DNA of 64,000 bases from Enterococcus gilvus ATCC BAA-350 (GTDB taxonomy: Bacteria; Bacillota; Bacilli; Lactobacillales; Enterococcaceae): the NCBI RefSeq assembly GCF_000407545.1, contig NZ_ASWH01000001.1:62001-126000 (forward strand). Reading direction: 5' to 3'. Under the pieces are notes generated by a model that did not search any database, had not been told where the DNA came from, and saw nothing but the letters and a program-made list of their open reading frames with translations. Made by a program: the position numbers and the translations under genes. Shown here piece after piece: positions 32,892-41,735 of the stretch. Each line of letters opens with the position of its first letter. The first letter of the stretch is position 1.

Positions 32892-34982
32892 ATGGATCTT
32901 GATAATCGAAGCGTTCAAATTCTGCAATCAGTCGCCTCTAGAGTGAACATTTCTTCAAAGGAAATCATGGAGAAATACGATCTTACCCGCAACCAATTAG
33001 ATTATGCCTTAAAAAAAATAAATGACTATTTGCAGGAAAATAACTATCGTAAAATCATTCGCTCTCGGAATGGGAGTTTTGTGATTGACACGAAAGTGAT
33101 CGATGCTTTCTCTGGAATTATGAACAGCGAAAGCCAATTACAGGCAGATGAACACAGCTTCTTGGATGAACATCACCGGATGCTGGTTATTTTATTGTTG
33201 ATTTTTTCTGCCGATTACCTTTCTTTGTATCACTTCTCAGAAAGTCTGGAGGTAAGTAAAAACACGATCGTTTCAGATATCAAGAAGCTTAAGAAGCAGT
33301 TGAAACGACACCATGTGTTCATTGATTATTCCAGAAAAGGCGGGTATTACTTTCGAGGGGATGAAGAGGCTATCCGTGGGCTGATCCTTGTTGTGACGGA
33401 TCAGGTGATGGAATCTATCTACAACCGTCTTATTTTTGATACCTATTTGCATATCCAAGCAGCGGAGATCAACGAAAAGAGAAAAATGTTGCGTTTCGTT
33501 GAAGAAGAACTGCAAGTTCAATACACAGACAATCGAATCCAAACAGCGCCTTATTTCTTAGTTTTATTAGAACGGCGCGTTGAAAATCAGCACATTATCG
33601 AGCAGCGTTTTGGGTTGTTGGCTAAAGAGATCATGGATACCAATGAGTATGCGGCCATCGTCAAGGTATTGACAGTACAAGGTTCGCTTCCGAAATCGTA
33701 TACGGAGCATCTTTACTTATGTTTGTATATTCTTTCTTTAAAAATCACGGACCTCAGCAGTATTTTTTCTCTTAACAAAGACGACTTGCGGACACACATC
33801 GAGCAGTTCATTGATCGGCTTGAAAAAAATACGATCATTCAGCTAAATGACAAGGCGCAACTGATTGAGAACCTAGCGTTGCATTTGACACCGGCATATT
33901 ACCGCATTCGCTACGGGCTCACGTCGGATTACACCCTTACAGACATTGTTAAAAATCAGTTGGACCCTTTGTTTTTTATCGTAAAGTCCTCGATCGCCCC
34001 TTTAGAAGATTTTTTTGAAGAGCGGATACCCAATGAGGAAATCTATCTGATCACGATGTTCATTGGTGCTTATATGCAAAAAGAAAAGCCCATCAACCTA
34101 GAGCATACGATCGTCAAAGCCGCGGTCGTATGTCCCAACGGCATTATCAGCTCAAAGCTATTAGAGCGGACACTGGATAACTGGTTCCCTATGATCCACT
34201 TTGTCAGTTCCTTTTCAATCCGTGAATTTTATGAAAAAGAAGCCCACCTCGATGTCCAATTGATTTTTTCGACGAACCCATTGGCAACGGCACTGCCAGT
34301 GATCGTTGTAGGCAATGATCTATCAGCAATGAATAAGACATTGATCGTCAACGAGGTCATTCGATTGATCTATAAAATCGATAGTTACAAGCTGCAGCCC
34401 GATCACATTTTATCGATCGTCAAAAAACATATCGCGATGAATCAAGAAACGGAAGGGAAAATTCGCAAAGAATTGATGATCTCGTACAATTCGATTTTTC
34501 AAATTCAAGATCAGGACATTTTGACTAACGAAGCAAAGCTGAATTTAAGCGATTTGATTACGGAAGAGAGCATTATCTTTTTACCGAACACGTGTCATTG
34601 GCCGACGATTTTACAGAAGGCAACGCAAAATTTGATTGATCGCGGGATCGTTGAGCCCCGTTACTTAACGCATCTTGAAGAACAGTTTCCAGAAGTCACA
34701 CCGAACATCGTGTTGGGAAATCAAATAGTGATTCCTCATACGGTTCCTGAAAACGGCGCTCGAGAATTGGGAATGTGTTTGGCGAAGGTATCTCAGGGAT
34801 TTACTAGCCAAGGGCAGGTGTACCGTTACGTAGTCGTTATTTCTGCAATTGATAAGAAGATGCATATCCAGCCTATGATGCAATTACTGAAAATTGCCAG
34901 TGATCCTAAGGTAATCCAACGTTTAGACCAGGCGACAGACAAACAAGCTCTCCTAGCAATCATTCGAGAATATAAAAAATGA
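32892..34982 (+). CDS. PRD-containing transcriptional regulator, PTS locus B
   Basis: 696 residues, a paralogue of the regulator at 27117 with the same domain order: two helix-turn-helix regions (about 1-60 and 105-145, YHFSESLEVSKNTIVSDI), PRD1/PRD2 (with ALHLTPAYYRIRYGL), EIIB-like (AAVVCPNGII, about 415) and EIIA-like with VIPHTVPE (about 617). The first 50 residues are strikingly similar between the two (YDLTRNQLDYALKKIND here). Presumed activator of the operon that follows. ATG after GGAGGA. Confidence 0.88.
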   Translation: MDLDNRSVQILQSVASRVNISSKEIMEKYDLTRNQLDYALKKINDYLQENNYRKIIRSRNGSFVIDTKVIDAFSGIMNSESQLQADEHSFLDEHHRMLVILLLIFSADYLSLYHFSESLEVSKNTIVSDIKKLKKQLKRHHVFIDYSRKGGYYFRGDEEAIRGLILVVTDQVMESIYNRLIFDTYLHIQAAEINEKRKMLRFVEEELQVQYTDNRIQTAPYFLVLLERRVENQHIIEQRFGLLAKEIMDTNEYAAIVKVLTVQGSLPKSYTEHLYLCLYILSLKITDLSSIFSLNKDDLRTHIEQFIDRLEKNTIIQLNDKAQLIENLALHLTPAYYRIRYGLTSDYTLTDIVKNQLDPLFFIVKSSIAPLEDFFEERIPNEEIYLITMFIGAYMQKEKPINLEHTIVKAAVVCPNGIISSKLLERTLDNWFPMIHFVSSFSIREFYEKEAHLDVQLIFSTNPLATALPVIVVGNDLSAMNKTLIVNEVIRLIYKIDSYKLQPDHILSIVKKHIAMNQETEGKIRKELMISYNSIFQIQDQDILTNEAKLNLSDLITEESIIFLPNTCHWPTILQKATQNLIDRGIVEPRYLTHLEEQFPEVTPNIVLGNQIVIPHTVPENGARELGMCLAKVSQGFTSQGQVYRYVVVISAIDKKMHIQPMMQLLKIASDPKVIQRLDQATDKQALLAIIREYKK

Positions 34983-34992
34983 GCGTCACTTT

Positions 34993-35019
34993 CCCACTCG
35001 TCTATGAGCGGGATTTTTT
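34993..35019 (+). terminator. Terminator after regulator B
   Basis: CCCaCTC (34993-34999) and GAGcGGG (35006-35012) form the stem, then six T. It separates the regulator from the PTS genes. Confidence 0.65.
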
Positions 35020-35208
35020 GTGCACTTAGGATATAGAAGGACAATCAAGGAAGAACAAAGGCTTGTGAAATCAATGTTTTCAGCAAGTCATACAAATATT
35101 CAGGAACAGGTTCAGTAAAAAATGAGTTCAAAAGAAATTTTAAAGAAAGCGTTTCCGTGGTATCTTTTCTTTAAGCAAGAAGCAAAAAAACAGAGTAGGA
35201 GGGATCGA

Positions 35209-35667
35209 GTGATCAAACGAGAGTTGCTTTTTAGCAAAATGAAGCCGCAGGATTATGAAGAGATGATTGCATTTTTGGGAAAAAAAATGGAGGAGCAGGG
35301 GTATGTCAAACCCAGCTACACCTCAGCCGTCTTGGAAAGGGAAAAAGGATTTCCAACAGGGCTGCAAATGGGGGATTATGGCATTGCGATTCCACATACG
35401 GACCGCGAGCATGTGTATCAGTCAGCGTTAGCGATCGCGACTTTGGCCTCACCGATCGAAGTCCGTTCAATGATCAATCCAGAAGACAAGGTCCAAGTAT
35501 CATTGGTGATCTTGATGGCGGTAGAAGACCCAGATGGTCAAGTTAAGATGTTGAGTAAATTGATGGGGCTCTTTCAAGACGTCGAGACATTGAAGCGGTT
35601 AGAGCAAGCATCATCTGTCGAAGAAATGTATACTATCGTTTCAAAAATGGCGTTAGAAAACGTCTAA
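35209..35667 (+). CDS. PTS EIIA, galactitol/fructose type (locus B)
   Basis: 152 residues. GTG 35209 was chosen because AGGAGGGATC lies just upstream and the family N-terminus starts here; an ATG at 35122 would add 29 basic residues. Active site: GFPTGLQMGDYGIAIPHTD, phospho-His at about residue 63. Partner of the EIIB encoded 21 bases downstream. Confidence 0.82.
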   Translation: MIKRELLFSKMKPQDYEEMIAFLGKKMEEQGYVKPSYTSAVLEREKGFPTGLQMGDYGIAIPHTDREHVYQSALAIATLASPIEVRSMINPEDKVQVSLVILMAVEDPDGQVKMLSKLMGLFQDVETLKRLEQASSVEEMYTIVSKMALENV

Positions 35668-35688
35668 AAAAACTAAGGAGGAACAACA

Positions 35689-35991
35689 ATGAAAAGATAC
35701 AATGTATTATCTGTTTGCGGATCAGGAACAGTGACATCGTCAATGGTGGCAGAAAAATTAAGAGAAACACTAGAAGAAAAGGGCTATATCGTCGATACGA
35801 CAGAAGCGAATCCGAACGAGGCGCTGTCTTTAGCAAAAACAGGAAAGTTTGATTTTATTACGTATACTAGCCCTTTGCCGGATGGCGACTATGGAATTCC
35901 AGTAGTCAATGCGATCGGCTTTTTAACAGGCTTCGGCGAAGAAGAATTTTTAGAAGAAGTAGACGGTGTGTTACTAACATTAGACAAATAA
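35689..35991 (+). CDS. PTS EIIB, galactitol type (locus B)
   Basis: 100 residues; AGGAGG before the ATG. Phospho-Cys loop VCGSGTVTSSMV at about residues 9-20. Same fold as the EIIB at 29927 but clearly diverged, so the two systems probably carry different substrates. Confidence 0.86.
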   Translation: MKRYNVLSVCGSGTVTSSMVAEKLRETLEEKGYIVDTTEANPNEALSLAKTGKFDFITYTSPLPDGDYGIPVVNAIGFLTGFGEEEFLEEVDGVLLTLDK

Positions 35992-36039
35992 TCAGTCGAA
36001 AAGGTTATTTTGGTTTCTTGCGAACAAAAAGCAATGGAT

Positions 36040-36067
36040 AAAATAAAAACATAAATATGAAAAAGGA
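36040..36067 (+). repeat. 28-bp direct repeat, copy 1
   Basis: AAAATAAAAACATAAATATG + AAAAAGGA, identical to 36248-36275 (offset 208). As in PTS locus A, the repeats flank a stem-loop repeat and the second copy supplies a ribosome site. Confidence 0.82.
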
Positions 36068-36078
36068 TGCCAGTTTGC

Positions 36079-36121
36079 CAGTTTTACTTCTTGCTTTAGC
36101 AAGTTAGTAAAATGGTATGCG
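36079..36121 (+). repeat. Covarying stem-loop repeat, copy B
   Basis: CAGTT-TTACT-TC, an inner hairpin TTGCtttaGCAA, then AGTAA-AATGGTATGCG (to about 36121). TTACT pairs with AGTAA. A second tail-like sequence, TAGCGGAATGGTATACGG, lies at about 36200. Hairpins of the ATTTTTC/GAAAAAT type follow each tail (about 36139 and 36233). Confidence 0.7.
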
Positions 36122-36247
36122 CAATGACAATCAAAGTCATTTTTCCGTGATTTTGAAAAAATGAGTTCCTAAATAGGAATTAGCCTTGTCAAAATGTGCT
36201 AGCGGAATGGTATACGGCTTGAAAATCAAAATTATTTTTCAGTATGA

Positions 36248-36275
36248 AAAATAAAAACATAAATATGAAAAAGGA
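36248..36275 (+). repeat. 28-bp direct repeat, copy 2
   Basis: Second copy; its AAAAAGGA end is the ribosome site of the EIIC gene at 36284. Confidence 0.82.
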
Positions 36276-36283
36276 GTAATGAG

Positions 36284-37705
36284 ATGTTAGATACGTTAAA
36301 GAGCGTTTTTGATACGTTTGGATCGGCTGTTTTTGTTCCTGTGATGATTTTTGCGGTTGCCAAAGTATTGAAGGTAAAGACTCAAAAAGCATTTTTATCT
36401 GGATTGTATGCAGGTGTAGGATTGATGGGTTTTACATTGATTTTGAACTCATACACCCCCATTATCTCTAAAGTCGTTCAACAGATGGTGGATCAAACGG
36501 GAATCAATCTTCCTGCTTTCGACGTGGGTTGGCAAGCAACGGCACTAGTGGCCTACTCGACAGAAGCGGGCATGATCTATCTAGTGATCGCATTAGTTTT
36601 GCAGACGGTGCTGTTCCTAGTCAAATGGACCAACGTCTTCCAGCCTTCAGATCTGTGGAACAATTATTCTTATATGGTTTGGGGTTCGATGGTCTATCTA
36701 GCAACAAAAAATATGATCTTAGCAGTTGTTTTAATGTGCTTGCTGAATATGTACAGCTTATTGTTATCAGAAATGTTGGCTAGAAGATGGTCCAGCTATT
36801 ATCATTATCCGAATTGTACGATCATCGCGATGCACAACATTGAGCCGGGGATCTTCGCGCTGTTGATGGACCCGATTTGGAATATGATTGGTCTGCACAA
36901 AGTTCGTTTGAATCCTCAAGGACTACAAAAGAAATTAGGATTTTTAGGTGAACCAATCTCATTGGGATTGTTCTTGGGACTGTTTTTAGGAATCTTGGGA
37001 AATATCAGTAATTTGGCAGAATTGTCTGCATGGGGTCAAATCACAGAAGTCGCGATCGCAACGAGTGCGGTAATGGCGATCTTCCCGAAAGTAGCAGGTA
37101 TTTTCTCTCAAGCGTTCAACCCGATCTCGCAAGCGGCTAGTAAAAATGTTCGCGGCAATAACGAAGGACGCGAATGGTACCTTGGCGTCAATGATGCAAC
37201 AGGGTATGGGGAGCCTGCGACATTGATCTCTGGAATCCTGTTGATCCCGATCATGGTCTTTATCGCAATGATCCTGCCAGGTAACCAAACCTTACCAGTC
37301 GTTGACTTGTTGGCGATTCCGTATATGGTGCAGGCATTGGTATGTTTATCTAACGGAAATATTGCCAAAACACTGATCAATGGTGTGATTTGGTTCAGCT
37401 TAGGCTTATACATGTGTTCTTACACAGCACCGATGTTTACAGAAATTGCGCAGACCGTTGGCGTTACGTTGCCAGCAGGGGCCTTGATGGTTACAAGCTT
37501 CAATATTTTGGGAAAACCGATTTTTGGCCTGATTTTCTTAGCCTTTTTAAGTCAGAATCCATTGTTGATTGGCTTGACGATCGTCGCTTATTTTGTCGTT
37601 TACTTCTTGTTCCGCAAAAACAAAGAAGCCTTTTACGGGTATGTTGAACGGGCTGCGGCGAAAAATAACGGTGAGGTTCCAGAGGCCAAAACAAAGGTCG
37701 CTTAA
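36284..37705 (+). CDS. PTS EIIC, galactitol family (locus B)
   Basis: 473 residues, about twelve membrane helices, GatC/SgcC family. Shared marks with the locus A EIIC: FDVGWQA (about 78), GFLGEPISLGLFLG (about 222) and LPGNQTLPVVDL (about 333). It is about 50 residues longer at the C-terminus, ending in a basic cytoplasmic tail. Substrate unknown; the aldolases downstream suggest a 6-deoxyhexitol or pentitol. Confidence 0.85.
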   Translation: MLDTLKSVFDTFGSAVFVPVMIFAVAKVLKVKTQKAFLSGLYAGVGLMGFTLILNSYTPIISKVVQQMVDQTGINLPAFDVGWQATALVAYSTEAGMIYLVIALVLQTVLFLVKWTNVFQPSDLWNNYSYMVWGSMVYLATKNMILAVVLMCLLNMYSLLLSEMLARRWSSYYHYPNCTIIAMHNIEPGIFALLMDPIWNMIGLHKVRLNPQGLQKKLGFLGEPISLGLFLGLFLGILGNISNLAELSAWGQITEVAIATSAVMAIFPKVAGIFSQAFNPISQAASKNVRGNNEGREWYLGVNDATGYGEPATLISGILLIPIMVFIAMILPGNQTLPVVDLLAIPYMVQALVCLSNGNIAKTLINGVIWFSLGLYMCSYTAPMFTEIAQTVGVTLPAGALMVTSFNILGKPIFGLIFLAFLSQNPLLIGLTIVAYFVVYFLFRKNKEAFYGYVERAAAKNNGEVPEAKTKVA

Positions 37706-37724
37706 TAGAAAAGGGTGAGAGAGT

Positions 37725-38786
37725 ATGACAGAAAAGATGAAAGCCAGCGTTTTAGTAAAGCCTGGTGTGTTGGAAGTGCAAGAGGTAGAGGTGCCAGAAA
37801 TCGGTGAGGAAGAAGTGTTAGTCAAAGTCGCTTACGCGGGAATCTGCGGCTCAGATGTACCCCGCGCAAACTTAGAAGATGGTGCAAGAATGTACCCGCT
37901 CATTTTAGGACATGAATTCAGCGGCACGGTAGATCGGGTAGGATCACGCGTCACTAAAGTTCACGTCGGAGACAAGATCGCTGTTGCACCACTGATCCCA
38001 GATCCTAATTCTGAATATACAAAAGAAGGATACTATGGTCTCAGTGATAATTATAACATAATCGGTACTGGCAGTAATGGTGCCTTTGCAGAATACGTGA
38101 AAGTCCCGGAAGCCCATTGTGTCATCATGCCGGAGGAGTTGGACCTGTTGTCCGCAGCAGGGGTAGAGCCGGCGACGATCAGTTGGCACGCGATGCAGCG
38201 CGCAAATATGAAGGTCGGGGATACCGTTGCGGTTCTTGGCTGCGGCCCGATCGGACAATTTGCGATTCAAATCGCGAAAATATTTGGCGCGAAAAAGGTG
38301 ATCGCTGTTGATATTTTTGATGAAAAATTGGCTTTGGCAAAACAGCTGGGGGCAGATGTGATCATCAATAGCAAAGAGCAAGATTTGGAAGAAGCAATCA
38401 AAGCAGAAACAGGGTTAGGTGTGCACGTAGTGATCGAGACGGCCGGCAGTAAATTTACGCAAAAGCAGGCATTGTTGATTACCCGCAAGCATGGAACCGT
38501 CGTATTAGTGGGAATCTCCCATCAAGATTTGCCGTTATCCGAACAGGAAGCCGAGCGGATCATGCGCGCGGAATTGACGATCACTGGTTCGTGGAATTCT
38601 TATACAGCGCCTTATCCAGGGCGTGCATGGGAAGCGACATTAGAAGAAATGTCGAAACATCGGATCAAATTCAAAGAGATGGTCAGTCATGAGATCACGA
38701 TGGCGGATTTGCCGCAGGTATTGCCTAAAATGTTTAAACGTGAGCTTGCTTATAACAAAATCGTTGTTGCAGTCAATCCAGAGTAA
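37725..38786 (+). CDS. Zinc-binding polyol-phosphate dehydrogenase, GatD-like (locus B)
   Basis: 353 residues, MDR family. Catalytic zinc site CGSD (about 40) and GHEFSGTV (about 62). The structural-zinc loop lacks the four-cysteine cluster of the enzyme at 31685: the corresponding region (LIPDPNSEYTKEGYYGLSDN) has no Cys, as in galactitol-1-phosphate 5-dehydrogenase relatives with a partial cluster. Rossmann GCGPIG at about 172. Likely oxidises the phosphorylated polyol made by the PTS. Confidence 0.82.
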   Translation: MTEKMKASVLVKPGVLEVQEVEVPEIGEEEVLVKVAYAGICGSDVPRANLEDGARMYPLILGHEFSGTVDRVGSRVTKVHVGDKIAVAPLIPDPNSEYTKEGYYGLSDNYNIIGTGSNGAFAEYVKVPEAHCVIMPEELDLLSAAGVEPATISWHAMQRANMKVGDTVAVLGCGPIGQFAIQIAKIFGAKKVIAVDIFDEKLALAKQLGADVIINSKEQDLEEAIKAETGLGVHVVIETAGSKFTQKQALLITRKHGTVVLVGISHQDLPLSEQEAERIMRAELTITGSWNSYTAPYPGRAWEATLEEMSKHRIKFKEMVSHEITMADLPQVLPKMFKRELAYNKIVVAVNPE

Positions 38787-38801
38787 AAGGGGACCGAATC
38801 C

Positions 38802-39497
38802 ATGTTAGAACAATTAAAAGAAGAAGTGTTTCAAGCCAATCTAGCTTTACCGAAGCATGGCTTAATTAAATATACTTGGGGCAATGTCAGCGCTTATGAT
38901 CCCGAGACAAAGTATTTTGTGATCAAACCTAGCGGAGTCAGTTATGAAGGAATGAAGGCTTCAGATATGGTCGTGGTCGATCTTGATAATAATGTGATCG
39001 AAGGAGAATTGAATCCCTCTTCTGACACGCCGACTCACGCAGTTTTATATAAAGAGTTCCCAGAAATTGGAGGGATCGTACACACGCACTCGACTTGGGC
39101 GGCGGCTTGGGCGCAATCTGGTCTGGATGTACCCGCAATGGGAACGACCCATGCGGATACCTTTTATGGCTCTGTCCCCTGCGCGCGGTTTTTAAGTCAA
39201 TATGAAATCGATGAAGGCTATGAGCATGAAACGGGCTGTGTCATTATCGAGACCTTCAAACAGCGTGAGATCAAGCCGCTAGAAGTTCCAGGAGTCTTGC
39301 TTCACGGGCATGGGCCATTTACTTGGGGCAAGGACGCCTATAGTGCCGTGATGAACGCGGTGGTATTGGAAGAAGTCTGCAAAATGAACCTGTTGACGCG
39401 TCAATTAAATTCGTTTGCGGAGGAACTGCCGCAACGTGTATTAGACAAACATTATTTGCGTAAGCATGGTGCGAATGCGTATTATGGGCAAAAATAA
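38802..39497 (+). CDS. Class II aldolase / L-ribulose-5-phosphate 4-epimerase (AraD-like)
   Basis: 231 residues, the usual AraD length. Marks: KYTWGNVSAYD (about 24-34), KPSGVSYE (phosphate loop, about 46), SSDTPTHAVLY (about 74), and the zinc histidines in HTHSTWAAAW (about 96) plus HGHGPFTWG (about 170). AraD, SgaE and UlaF share this set; epimerase versus aldolase cannot be decided by eye. It sits between the dehydrogenase and a RhaD-type aldolase. Confidence 0.85.
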   Translation: MLEQLKEEVFQANLALPKHGLIKYTWGNVSAYDPETKYFVIKPSGVSYEGMKASDMVVVDLDNNVIEGELNPSSDTPTHAVLYKEFPEIGGIVHTHSTWAAAWAQSGLDVPAMGTTHADTFYGSVPCARFLSQYEIDEGYEHETGCVIIETFKQREIKPLEVPGVLLHGHGPFTWGKDAYSAVMNAVVLEEVCKMNLLTRQLNSFAEELPQRVLDKHYLRKHGANAYYGQK

Positions 39498-39522
39498 ATA
39501 GTGAATGGAAAGGAGGATTTCA

Positions 39523-39705
39523 ATGATTAGCGAGTTGCTTGTATTGATCGGATTGGCCTTTTTTATCAAACTCTTTTTTGATGGTGCTAAAAAACTGGTT
39601 ATTGGCACGAATGGAGATGTTGTTAAGAGCAAAACATATTGGATTCATGGTGGGTTAGGATTGGCTTTTCTGATCGTCGCCCGGCTAATTACGATCCTCC
39701 TTTAA
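39523..39705 (+). CDS. Small two-helix membrane protein between aldolase genes
   Basis: 60 residues from ATG 39523 (AAGGAGGA upstream). Hydrophobic helices at about 4-20 and 43-59 joined by a polar loop with KKLVIGTNGDVVKSK. Not recognised. Its place between araD-like and rhaD genes with tight spacing points to a role in uptake, perhaps like the small GutM-type accessories of the glucitol loci. Confidence 0.55.
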   Translation: MISELLVLIGLAFFIKLFFDGAKKLVIGTNGDVVKSKTYWIHGGLGLAFLIVARLITILL

Positions 39706-39731
39706 TCATTTAAATAACGGAGGATGAGAAA

Positions 39732-40577
39732 ATGAAACTTCATGAGATCAGCCAAGCGCCCTTTATCCGCGAAATGTGCGAAGCCACTAGCCAGTTATGG
39801 GTTTACGGATGGGCAGAGCGGAACGGCGGGAATATCAGCTACCGATTGCCACAGGAGGAAGTTCGCTATTATCTCAATACTGACCAAATTAAAAAAACAG
39901 TAGCGTTAGATTTTACTGTCAAAAGTTTGGCCGGAGAGTTGTTTCTCGTTTCAGGATCAGGCAAGTATTTTAAAAATATCTATAAGAATCCTGCCGATAG
40001 TTTAGCGATCATTCGCATAAATGCGAAAGGGGATAAGTATGAGCTGCTGTGGGGATTGGAGGGTGGTGATTTGCCAACAAGTGAATTGGCATCGCATCTC
40101 CAATGCCACGCCGTTCGCCTCGCGCAAGATCCTGCGCATCGGGTGATCTTGCATACCCATGCCACAGCGATATCGGCGATGACCTTCATTCATGATTTGG
40201 ATGAACTGAAATTTACGAAAACGTTATGGCAGATGATCACCGAATGTTTAGTCGTCTTTCCAGATGGTGTCTCCGTGGTACCATGGATGGTGGCGGGAAC
40301 CCGCCAATTAGGCACCGCTTCAGCAGAAAAAATGCAGCACGCTAGAATCGTCGTTTGGCCGCATCATGGGATCATGGGTGCAGGACAAACGATGGACGAT
40401 GCGTTTGGCTTGGTCGAAACGGCAGAAAAGGCCGCAAAGATCTATTTAGAAATCTCCTCGACCAGACAAGAAATCAAACAACGTATCTCAGACCAACAGC
40501 TTTTAGACTTGGCTAAAAAGTTTCACGTGAAACCGAAAGCAGGGGTATTGTTGGAAGAAGGCGAACAAAATGACTAA
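39732..40577 (+). CDS. rhaD: Rhamnulose-1-phosphate aldolase
   Basis: 281 residues, close to E. coli RhaD (274). N-terminal WVYGWAERNGGNISYRL, then LVSGSGKYFKN, HCHAVRL region with zinc histidines in LHTHATAISAM (about 141) and PHHGIMGAG (about 212). It splits a ketose-1-phosphate to DHAP and lactaldehyde. No rhamnose isomerase or kinase is nearby, so the ketose phosphate is more likely made by PTS import and dehydrogenation. Overlaps the next gene by eight bases. Confidence 0.87.
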   Translation: MKLHEISQAPFIREMCEATSQLWVYGWAERNGGNISYRLPQEEVRYYLNTDQIKKTVALDFTVKSLAGELFLVSGSGKYFKNIYKNPADSLAIIRINAKGDKYELLWGLEGGDLPTSELASHLQCHAVRLAQDPAHRVILHTHATAISAMTFIHDLDELKFTKTLWQMITECLVVFPDGVSVVPWMVAGTRQLGTASAEKMQHARIVVWPHHGIMGAGQTMDDAFGLVETAEKAAKIYLEISSTRQEIKQRISDQQLLDLAKKFHVKPKAGVLLEEGEQND

Positions 40578-41598
40578 TATCGTTGTGATCGGAGACCCTT
40601 TTGTCTCCGCAGATTCATTAGCCGAAGCAGCGAAAGGCTTGTCGCTTCCCCAACCCATAACTATCCAGACGTTTGAGTGGCAGGCAGGAAAATCTCGTTC
40701 CGCATTTCGCGAGGTGATCAAACAGTTGGAACAGGAAGGGCCGAATGGTTTTGAATGGTCTCCAGAGGTACTGGCAGCGGTATCGGAGGCAGACTGCTTG
40801 TTGGTACATTTGGCACCTGTTTCACAGAAATTACTGGCCCATACGACAAAGTTAACGATGATCGGCACGTGTCGGGGCGGATTGGAGCACATTGATTTAG
40901 AGGCCGTAAAGGAAGTAGAGGGACTTTCAGTAATCAATGTGATCCGTAATGCCGAGCCTGTGGCTGATTTCACGATTGGCTTGATGTACGCAACGGTAAG
41001 AAACATTGCTGCTTCTGCGATTCAGGTTAAGAAGGGCGAATGGCCGCAAAATTTTTCCAACGATGCGTATAAAACCTCTTTTTCGAATTTAAAAGTCGGA
41101 TTGGTCGGCTTAGGGCATATCGGGAAAATCGTTGCGAAGCGTTTAGTTGCTTTAGGGATGGATGTCAGTGTTTATGATGCACTGCTGGATCAAGCTGCAT
41201 TGGACAAGGAAGGCTTTTGTATCAAATGGAAGCCTTTAGAGGAAATATTCAGTGAATCAGATGTGGTATCGCTGCATTTGAGGGTCGTACCAGAAACGCA
41301 GAATTTAATTGATCAATCGTTGCTAAAACTGATGAAACCAAGTGCCTATCTGATCAATACGGCTCGACCAGATATTATCAATCGATCGGACTTGATCGCG
41401 TGTTTGGCAACGAAACAAATTGCTGGGGCAGGTCTTGATGTTTTATGGGAAGAGCCGGCGGCAGCGGATGATCCGCTGCTGAGATTAGACAATGTCCTCG
41501 TCACCTCCCACATTGCAGGGGATACGATCGACGCCATCGAACGGTCGCCGCAGCTATTACAAACAGAAATCAATCGTGTATTGAAAAAGCGTGAGTAG
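40570..41598 (+). CDS. D-isomer-specific 2-hydroxyacid dehydrogenase
   Basis: 342 residues. NAD-binding GLVGLGHIGKIVAKRL (about 176-191), catalytic Arg in NTARPDIIN (about 258), Glu in GAGLDVLWEEP (about 285) and His in SHIAGDT (about 308). Phosphoglycerate/glyoxylate-dehydrogenase style. It overlaps rhaD and may handle a hydroxy- or keto-acid formed from lactaldehyde or glycolaldehyde; that is inference. The terminator stem lies partly inside its end. Confidence 0.83.
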   Translation: MTNIVVIGDPFVSADSLAEAAKGLSLPQPITIQTFEWQAGKSRSAFREVIKQLEQEGPNGFEWSPEVLAAVSEADCLLVHLAPVSQKLLAHTTKLTMIGTCRGGLEHIDLEAVKEVEGLSVINVIRNAEPVADFTIGLMYATVRNIAASAIQVKKGEWPQNFSNDAYKTSFSNLKVGLVGLGHIGKIVAKRLVALGMDVSVYDALLDQAALDKEGFCIKWKPLEEIFSESDVVSLHLRVVPETQNLIDQSLLKLMKPSAYLINTARPDIINRSDLIACLATKQIAGAGLDVLWEEPAAADDPLLRLDNVLVTSHIAGDTIDAIERSPQLLQTEINRVLKKRE

Positions 41599-41620
41599 AA
41601 TGTCTACTCATGCTTTTTTT
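41589..41620 (+). terminator. Terminator of PTS locus B
   Basis: GCGTGAGTAGA (41589-41599) pairs with TCTACTCATGC (41603-41613), one G-T pair, then seven T. Confidence 0.88.
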
Positions 41621-41689
41621 GTTCACTTTTCACAAATTAGTACACCTTTTTTTCAGACGAATAAAAAAAGAGCGTATTAATCATTTGCA

Positions 41690-41703
41690 GAAAGCGCTTT
41701 ATA
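41690..41703 (+). promoter_or_regulatory. cre-like palindrome before the glucitol locus C
   Basis: GAAAGCGCTTTATA has the AAAGCGCTTT core of strong cre sites and overlaps a possible -10 (TATACT). It lies 33 bases before the SDR start, consistent with CcpA repression. Confidence 0.5.
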
Positions 41704-41735
41704 CTTGGCGTGTAATTAAGAGGAGGGAACACAGA

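Noticed and set aside
38802..40577. Rhamnose or arabinose operon
   Set aside because: rhaD and an araD-like gene are present but the corresponding isomerases and kinases are missing.
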